Positions 57,722-64,000 of a DNA stretch of 64,000 bases are shown here, in pieces. The DNA is from Aspidiotus rigidus (lineage: Eukaryota > Arthropoda > Insecta > Hemiptera > Diaspididae), in assembly GCA_035079385.1 (NCBI GenBank), contig JAVHKY010000024.1:3038001-3102000 (forward strand). The letters are read 5' to 3'. Under the pieces are notes generated by a model that was not told where the DNA came from, made no database searches, and saw only the letters and a list, made by a program, of their open reading frames with translations. Every line of letters begins with the position of its first letter. Positions within the stretch are counted from its first letter, which is position 1. Both the position numbers and the translations under genes were made by a program.

Positions 57722-57990
57722 TTATTTAGTGAAACGAAGTTGAACGAGGAACGCAAGGAACCTGTTTCAAGAGTTATATGGGATTTGGTATTGAGAATTC
57801 AAGGAAGCCTAGACCTAAATAAAGCTAGGATAAAGAAGGCCTAGACCTACTATAAGCCTAGTATAATATTGTCTGAGAGTCTAAATTTTCCTGGAATCTC
57901 TAGCTACCTATATATAATAGGAGGGGGACTTGAAAAATTTTGACTCTTGAGCTATATATGATAGAAGGGGGACTTAAAAAAATAATATTC
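57722..57990 (-). mobile_element. R1-family 3' end fragment
   Basis: On the minus strand the end CGTTCCTTGCGTTCCTCG, the inverted GGTTCCTTG stretch, the TCTAGGCTTCCTTGAATTCTC segment (minus one base) and two minisatellite units are seen. The final GGAAGCCGTC is missing, so the copy is truncated. Confidence 0.65.
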
Positions 57991-58884
57991 CCTACTATTT
58001 TCTATATTTTCAATTAGTATATTTTCAGGAAAAGTAATGAAAATACTTTTATTTCGTAGGTTATTTAAATTTCCTAAAAACTGAGTATAGTAACTTTCTC
58101 CTCCCCTTTTACAATATATTCATTGCTCTAGAAAAAGTCAAGAAAATCTGAGTGTGCTCCCAAATTTTTTCACACTCACATTCCCCCTCATAATAAGGTA
58201 GATCGTTAAAAATATCGACAGCCTATTAAGAAAACGTCGTAAGTCCAATTTTGATCGAAAATGAGATACTAGTGCTGCCTGGTGGTAGAAGTGGTTCTCC
58301 ATTGACTGAAACAGTCTCACAACCAGCAGAATTATGAATTATATTATCAAACGTGATTTCCTTTTCCTAACGTAACTCCAAACTAGGTATTTCACAATGC
58401 GAAATTATCGTAAGCCCAGACTCCATGCACCTGTCGGCCGAATTTATCGTATCTCCACTTGGTAATTGGAAAAAAAGGTGAAAATATCGCAAGTCCCAAA
58501 TAAATTGAATGACGTGAAAATTCAGGTGGATAATGGTATGTCAGTGTTACCAGAAAGAAAAAAAAAAAAATGGTCTCTTTCCACTTGAATTTTCTATTAT
58601 TAACTACCGGAATAATTGGTTTCTTATGAGTACATTGCCATAGTCTAGTCCCCTCTAGATTACCATATGCTAATTCCTTTATAAGATATTCCCCATCTTC
58701 TTTCATATATAACTGTGAATCTGAAATATATGTCTCTAAATTATTTGCCATTTCTTCCCTGTGTAAAACCCTCCAATAATTTCTCTTACTTTTTCAAAAA
58801 TCTGTTTTCTACAACACAAGCTAATTTCTCGGTCTATTTCCAAATGAAATGGGTGTGCTTATTTTCAAATAAATAATTTGTTAT
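57991..58884. other. unassigned stretch
   Basis: AT-rich, with an A-run at about 58558-58571. A minus-strand frame of about 119 codons (58751-58392) has no known domain. Confidence 0.4.
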
Positions 58885-59130
58885 CAGGGAACCTTTTCTA
58901 TGGGGGCTTTTTGAGAAATTGACTATGCGCCGTCCAACAAAAAACTTAAAAAAATTTCGACTCTCGAGCTGTACATATATGATAGGAGGGGGACTTGAAA
59001 AAATTTCACTCTCGAGCCATATGTGATAGGAAAGGGACTTAGATAAATTTCGACTCTCGAGCTATATATGATGGGAGGGGGGCTTGGAAAACTTTCGACT
59101 CTCGAGCCATATACGACAGGAATTTTCCTA
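58885..59130 (+). mobile_element. R1-family 5' end fragment with minisatellite
   Basis: CAGGGAACCTTTTCTATGGG, GGCTTTTTGAGAAATTG, CGCCGTCCAAC, then about four units of TTTCGACTCTCGAGC...ATATGATAGGAGGGGGAC. It stops near 59130, where a GAACGAGCGGAGCGAG motif follows. Confidence 0.7.
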
Positions 59131-59954
59131 GCTTGAAAACTTTGAAGAACGAGCGGAGCGAGTAAGGGTGATAGCCAGAAATATATTATATCTGCCTTTC
59201 GCCCCACAAAAATAGCTCAAAAAATATTTTCCGACGAATGTAGGTAACTGCACCATAGGCTTTTTCAAAAGCGTCACAAAAGTGTATTTCATAGAAAGTA
59301 GGGGCAAAATTGAAGTAATACCTCACGAGCGCTTGACCTAGTAGAAGCCGAGATTAGAATATTTTAAGATGACTGATAAAATATAAGAGACGTGAAACAT
59401 GATTTTTATTTATTTGACTACGCCAGAAAATTTCATCTACAACCTGGCCCTAGGACAGGCTAAGTTAAGCACAGTCCAGGTCATTCTTTTCACTTTCTTT
59501 TTTTTTTAGATTACCTACTTTAAATTATGAAAAACTTGTTGCACGAGAGCGTCCGAGAAGCTGATGCGTTCTGGTGTACCTGAGCATGCAGCAAGAGATC
59601 GGCGTACGTCCCGTGTTCCCGTTGTATACTCGCAGTGCAGAGATCGACTTCATCCCTGAATCCTACATAGTGGAAAAACATGCGGAAATTCGTTGTCCAC
59701 GCTGAGAGTGTACAAATTTATTGAGAATTTCTTCTCCTACAAAATACGTACGGGGAGTAATCAGCACTAGAACCGCGTAAGATTGAAGAGGACAAAACCC
59801 TAAATATCCTGGTCGAGATAAGCGGGAGAATGTAAAATTAGAAGCTCTCTTCTACCGTAAATAGGCGCTAAAAATCAGCTCCGCCACTGGTTCATCTCAA
59901 AGAGGCAAAGTTATAGCAATTCTTGTTGTGCTAGGCGAAGAAAATTAATTCTTC
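59131..59954. other. unassigned stretch
   Basis: Holds one GAGCGGAGCGAG motif (59152-59163). Otherwise no frame or repeat relation seen. Confidence 0.4.
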
Positions 59955-60433
59955 AAAATCTCACTACATTCACATTCGTATCATCAATAGGAGTAGTTCT
60001 TTATATTATTTCAAAATTAATTTTTCAATTACCATCATTATCAAATTTTATAAATTATTCAAAAACATATTTAGATTTATTTTTATATTTATTATCATTT
60101 GTGAATTAATTATTTTATTATCTTTAAAATCAATTTTACGTTTAAGATTGAAGATGAATATTAAAGTTTCTATTGAGAATTGAAATAAAAAATATAACAC
60201 TCATATAATATTATACAATTTAAATATTTTTGATGAATAAAAATTTTATAAAAACATTAAAACTCAATATAATTACAATAAAAACAAACGATTAATTTGT
60301 GAATTTGAATTTTTTATCATAAATTTTATTAATTTACTAAATTTTTTTATCATTGTCCTTTGATAAATTTTCTATCAATTGATATTCTTAACTCACTTAA
60401 ATTAAAACTTATTGTTAAAATATGAATCATAAT
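59955..60433. other. extremely AT-rich segment, possible nuclear mitochondrial insert
   Basis: Base composition shifts sharply to A+T above its surroundings. With invertebrate mitochondrial code one frame at about 59970-60105 is hydrophobic and membrane-like (LYIISKLIFQLPSL). The same composition resumes beyond the hAT element at 60964-61075, where a frame needing TGA as Trp reads YDSLEWG. No gene can be named. Confidence 0.3.
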
Positions 60434-60963
60434 TAGAGTGCGGATTCTCTGGCATTTGCCGAATCACTTCCAGGGAGGGCGAACGGTTGAAAATGATTTA
60501 GAAGTTCATGTCATAGGTCACAGAGGCTAGGAAAAAAAAATTATTTTGCCGAAAATTACCGAAAATGGGTTAAATGCCGAAAATGATGATATTGCCTAAA
60601 GCTACTAATTTTGGAAAATATACGTAAGTGGAACGAAAATAAGGAGAACTCAATACAGAAAAGATACCAACGTGCGTACCTATACGCTTCAATAATCTCC
60701 GTTGATGTTGAGCGTTCATTTATTGAATAGAAGCTAATATTAAGTGACAGACGCCTTAGATTTGAGCAAGAAAATGTTGAAAAACATCAAATTTTTAAAT
60801 TAAATACCTAGGTGTATTTTTGTGTTGTTTAGCAGTTTAAATTTTACAGAAGGAGGGGGGTTGTTCATTTTCGATCAAAATTTTTTTTTTGACGAATAAA
60901 GCCGAAAATCAAATTTTTAAAGCCGAATCTTCACATCAATAATGCCAAAAAATCCGCATTCTA
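60434..60963. mobile_element. hAT element (GCCGA family) with transposase C-terminus
   Basis: Ends TAGAGTGCGGATTCTCTGGC and TAGAATGCGGATTTTTTGGC read inward. Flanks ATCATAAT and TTTATAAT agree at 6 of 8 positions, a decayed target duplication. GCCGAAAAT and relatives recur near both ends. At 60701-60808 VDVERSFIE and ILSDRRLRFEQENVEKH match the hAT dimerisation domain, with one stop. Same family as 9757-10375. Confidence 0.75.
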
Positions 60964-61075
60964 TTTATAATAATTGATAAACTTTTTTATGATAGATTAG
61001 AATGAGGATTATTTTATTAATAATATAGGTAATTTTAAAATTAATTTTTCCATGAATTTGATTTATAACTTATAA

Positions 61076-61403
61076 GTAAAGACCGGATTTTATGGCATTT
61101 GTCAAATTGTTTCCTAAAAGGGCAAAAAGCATGAAAACGAAATACAAGAGTACGTTTTGGGGGTTAGGGAGCACGGGAAGAATTTTTAATGTGCCAAAAA
61201 GGGATGTTAATTTGCTTTTGATGTGTTCATATAAATTTATTTGAAAATATTCTCGATGTTTATCTTCCAGGTACTTCACATCGAATAGAAATATTGCCGA
61301 CTTTATAAAGTCGGCAAAAAATTCTGCCGATTTTATCAATTCAGCAAGCAGTTGCCGATTTTATAAATTCGGCAAAAATTTTTGCCGATTTGATAAAATC
61401 GGC
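61076..61403. mobile_element. third GCCGA-family left end, closing in a palindrome array
   Basis: TAAAGACCGGATTTTATGGC at 61076 resembles the left ends at 9757 and 60434. At 61296-61403 four 20-bp palindromes of type GCCGATTTTATAAATTCGGC follow at 28-30 bp steps. The right terminus is not certain. Confidence 0.5.
61296..61403. repeat. four tandem 20-bp palindromes
   Basis: 61296-61315 (GCCGACTTTATAAAGTCGGC, perfect), 61326-61345, 61354-61373 (GCCGATTTTATAAATTCGGC, nearly perfect) and 61384-61403. Starts are 30, 28 and 30 bp apart. Confidence 0.95.
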
Positions 61404-61680
61404 AATTTGACGGATTTGGCGTAACATATATATGTATAAATATATATATATATATATTTTTTTTACATTTCATCCGACCAAAAATAAATACATATTATAT
61501 ATATAAAAAAAAAAAAAAAACACAAATACAAACACAAACACAAAAAAAAAACAAGAAAAAGAAAAAATACAAAAAAGGAATAGAACAGAAAAAATATAAT
61601 TACAAACGTAAAAAAACAAAAAGAATTGGAAAGAGGATGGAAATACATATTTTTTTAAATTATTAAAAGAAAATGATAAC
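61404..61680. repeat. simple-sequence region (TA, A-rich)
   Basis: A TA-repeat at about 61425-61460 and A-rich runs with CAAACACAAA spacing to about 61620. Downstream flank of the minus-strand dsRBD gene. No gene. Confidence 0.8.
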
Positions 61681-62148
61681 TTAATCGTCCAAAAACAAAT
61701 CTTCTTCGGGTGATGGACTTGGCTTACACGTTAATAATCCTACTGATTGTACATAGGTCGTGTCTTCGTCCCATTCTAAATCGTCAGCCATATTGGAAAA
61801 ATATTCCACGAGGCGAGGTGGAATTTTTTTGGGTATAGACTTTGGGGGGGAGGTTCCTTGAAATAATTCAGAAACCCCTCTAGAAGCCGCATTCCTCTTG
61901 GCTTCTTTTTTCGAGTTGCCGTCTCCTGTGAATTCTTTCTCTTCCCATTCCAATGTACATCGATAGCGGGGACAATGTGGTTCCCCCTCTAGCTCAGTAA
62001 ATTTATAAATTGGCTCTATCTATTAAAAAAATATAAAAAAAAAGTAGAAAAAAATGTGAAAACAAGGAAGTTTACAAGTATAATCTCATCTTACCTGTTT
62101 CAATTGTGCGTATTCGTTAATAGTACTCACTGGTGATTTGCTTTGTTC
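61681..62148 (-). CDS. dsRNA-binding-domain protein, exons 2-3 (copy 2)
   Basis: Exon 2 is 62148-62095 (54 bp, exactly as in copy 1; acceptor CTCTTTTAG, donor CAG|GTAAGA). Intron 2 is 62094-62020 (75 bp). Exon 3 is 62019-61681. The domain has SPVSTINEYAQL, IEPIYKF, and EFTGDGNSKKEAKRNAAS, the dsRBD core; the K-K-x-A-K signature is intact. After the domain comes an acidic tail ending SPSPEEDLFLDD. All exons are open, with intact splice sites. With exon 1 (64000-63976) the protein would be about 135 residues, one dsRBD. This is the best candidate for a functional gene in the window. Host gene or gene of the virus-like element: undecided. Confidence 0.75.
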
Positions 62149-62790
62149 CTAAAAGAGAGAAATAATTTCTAAATGATTAGTTAATTCTTTTGCTTTGAAT
62201 CCATATGGTAATGTGTGGATTTTGTCTGACAATGTAATCCTATTATCATCGACTAAAGTCAATGACTTTTTATTTTGATCAACAGTCATCAGTTGATGGT
62301 TGATTGAACAAATTGAAGTTTGAGTATGATACTATTTCTTGTCTTCAAATAATGATTTCTTGAAATCTGAGGGGGTTATTTTAAATACTTTTGTCGATCT
62401 AGGTATGTATACGTTCGATAACTTTTTTTATCTTCATTTCACCTTCTGAATCTTCAGTAATAACACAATACATTTTTGGTTGAAGACCTATAAATTCTGT
62501 GATAATTTTTCCTCCGAATTCATCCTAACCTCCATTGTTTTGGATACTCTCAAATTTGTTTTGTCAAGAAATGATTTTGTCGGTAATAGTTCAAATCAAA
62601 ATACTCTTTATTTTCTCCTATTACCTCATAAATATCACGGTCTTTAAATACGAAGAACTACCGACTCGGTATCCATGTCTGAACTACCGACTCGGTATCC
62701 ATGTCTCGTAATAACTTTCAGGATCGAATATTGTTGGCAAAATATTATAATAAAAATCATACATTATTTCTTTACTGATATTTAGAACTG
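62149..62790 (-). pseudogene. C-terminal remnant of protein-primed family B DNA polymerase (copy 2)
   Basis: Same region as 37440-38019, in inverted orientation. DFYYNILPTIFDPE at about 62775-62735 is followed by the remnant of the palm motif, which is damaged and duplicated in tandem (the CATGGATACCGAGTCGGTAG segment occurs twice at about 62655-62705). FGGKIITEFIGLQPKMY-like sequence lies near 62520-62460. Frameshifts and stops are present. It ends at a TAG that is also the splice acceptor of dsRBD exon 2. Confidence 0.7.
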
Positions 62791-62850
62791 TGAATCCAAT
62801 GTAAATGGGGGTGTTTACTCTAATAGAATTTTTTCATATTTCAACAAAAA

Positions 62851-63047
62851 TTTCGACTCTCGAGCTATCATATATAGCTGGAGATTCGAGAAAAATTTAG
62901 ACTCTCAAACTATATTATACTAGGCTTAGGTCTAGGCCTTCTTTATACTAGCTTTATCTAGGTGAATTTTCAATACCAAATCCCATTTGACTCATAAAAC
63001 AGGTTCCCTGCGTTCCTCATTTATCTTTGTTAAGGAAGCCGTCGTTT
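62851..63047 (+). mobile_element. R1-family 3' part
   Basis: TTTCGACTCTCGAGCTAT, the TATATTATACTAGGCTTAGG segment, CATAAAACAGGTTCCCTGCG and GGAAGCCGTC at its end, then GTTTTTTT. The 5' end is missing. It sits in intron 1 of dsRBD gene copy 2 and is absent from copy 1 at this place. Confidence 0.75.
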
Positions 63048-63051
63048 TTTT

Positions 63052-63715
63052 CTACGGTAATTGACCAAATTTTCCATTCATTTAGGAAAGTGTTGACACC
63101 TATTAGGCAGATACTGTGTAATTCGCTCTTAGACTGCAGCTGAGATTAGTTATTTCAGGTAATGACTGCAAGCTTGTACAAATACTCTAAATAAATGTTC
63201 AAAAAATCCACCTCAAAGCCTTTGATGATACGCTGCTCAGAGGCTACTTGGAAAGCTCCATTCCGTTCATCGATTATTTGACACAGAAGATTGGGTGGAC
63301 CTGCCGGACCTCGATCAACTTTTGGAACTGCGACGAAAACATAATCACCTTTCTTAAAGTCGGGAGTTCCTTTCAATCATTTTAGTGGCTGCTACCTTAA
63401 TCCGCTTGAGGACATCTTTTCTCACGTTGGCGAAAAATTTCTTTTGACGGCAAAGTGGACAGGTGACGCCTTCTTCACTGTCTATACTCCTTGCTGGCGG
63501 AAGATTTTATCAACCAAAATGGAACACTTTAACTATCTTTTCACAAGTTCTACTCACAACATACTCATAATCATCTTTACATTCATCGTTTCCGGTCATT
63601 ACCTGAAATGACTAATCTCGACTGCAATCTAATAGCGAATTACAGTGTCTGCCTAATAGGTGTCGACACTTCACGTAATGACTGGAAAAATTGGTCATTT
63701 ACTGTAGAAAATATT
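63052..63715. mobile_element. inverted-repeat element enclosing an integrase tail (Ginger-like)
   Basis: About 110-bp arms at 63052-63163 and 63592-63715 share GACACCTATTAGGCAGA, GTAATTCGCT and TTTCAGGTAATGAC in mirrored order. Ends read CTACGGTAATTGACC and CTACAGTAAATGACC. The enclosed minus-strand coding piece is described separately. A target duplication is not clear. Confidence 0.65.
63155..63540 (-). pseudogene. KRBA2/Ginger-type integrase C-terminal fragment
   Basis: On the minus strand about 63480-63380 encodes EEGVTCPLCRQKKFF and a basic helix ending KVAATKMI; about 63376-63155 encodes DFKKGDYVFVAVPKVDRGP and RNGAFQVASEQRIIKGF. The pattern (C..C, QAxxM-like helix, GDxVxVxVPxVDRGP, NGxYxIGTxxGxLKG) is that of the C-terminus of KRBA2-like integrases of Ginger transposons. 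Catalytic core absent; small frameshift between the two pieces. Confidence 0.5.
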
Positions 63716-63975
63716 TTATTTCACTATTTAACTACCGTACCTACGCTACACGTAATGCCTAATCTTTTCGCGTAATGACAGATTACTGGGACACAAATAT
63801 CAATATGTAGGAATGTGACAGAACGGATTTCAATCAATTTATTCTATTTCTGCAGCCACGGGCTGCTGGTGTTGGCACGCACATTTTTATGTGTAAGCAT
63901 ATCGACGTATGACTCCTACAAACAACCAGGTGATCTTCCAAATTTATAAAATATGTACAAATATATTACACTCAC
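63716..63975 (-). other. start of intron 1 of dsRBD gene copy 2
   Basis: Contains TATAAATTTGGAAGATCACC at about 63930-63949 (minus strand), the uninterrupted target sequence of the foldback element. The rest has no feature. Confidence 0.6.
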
Positions 63976-64000
63976 CTGTTTGGTTGTTTCAGCCATATTC
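63976..64000 (-). CDS. exon 1 of dsRBD gene copy 2 (partly outside the window)
   Basis: ATG at 63996-63994, seven codons (MAETTKQ), then a consensus donor GTGAGT at 63975-63970. The exon extends beyond the window edge on its 5' side. It ends in phase 0 and fits exon 2 at 62148. Intron 1 is 1,827 bp. Confidence 0.65.

Overview
This window looks like nuclear DNA of a metazoan, most likely an arthropod and probably an insect. It is AT-rich, has very few long reading frames, contains introns with GT..AG borders, and is made almost entirely of layered transposon remains. The families seen are non-LTR retrotransposons of at least two kinds, a Penelope-like element, hAT elements including a ZBED/GTF2IRD2-type transposase, a MULE transposase tail, two Crypton-like tyrosine recombinase genes, a protein-primed DNA polymerase remnant of Maverick/Polinton or adintovirus type, a KRBA2/Ginger-type integrase tail, and many foldback or MITE-like elements. 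No species can be named from the sequence alone.

Layout. 1-5.2 kb is mostly unassigned, with one candidate promoter. 5.3-9.2 kb is a decayed minus-strand non-LTR element split by a long foldback element. 9.3-13.7 kb holds copies of a 5' AACAGGG repeat (called R1 here), a hAT element with an exact 8-bp target duplication, and a broken hAT transposase gene. 13.999-20.79 kb (block A) and 25.288-31.603 kb (block B) are near-identical blocks that begin with the same long-inverted-repeat element. A complete copy of that element (C) lies at 32.576-37.421 kb and is itself invaded by R1, which is in turn invaded by a CGACGTCG-rich element. 37.4-38.4 kb holds a polymerase remnant followed by a spliced double-stranded-RNA-binding-domain (dsRBD) gene. 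38.8-41.1 kb is a LINE insertion with a Penelope-like element inside it. 41.3-43.4 kb is MITEs and Penelope ends. 43.6-45.2 kb and 55.7-57.1 kb (minus) are Crypton-like recombinases. 47.1-49.7 kb is LINE remains. 51-54.7 kb is DNA transposon debris and a long CT microsatellite. 59.9-61.4 kb is AT-rich mitochondrion-like DNA split by a hAT element. 61.7-64 kb (minus) is an inverted second copy of the exon 1 - polymerase - dsRBD unit.

The one candidate for a working gene is the dsRBD gene. A first coding exon with a clean splice donor occurs three times (25.23, 32.52 and 63.99 kb), and two dsRBD exon pairs occur (38.0-38.4 kb plus; 62.1-61.7 kb minus). Exon borders and phases fit between copies, and the polymerase remnant lies in intron 1 of both. 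The foldback element is inserted in intron 1 at two of the three exon-1 copies, and exchange between foldback copies probably made the extra exon 1.
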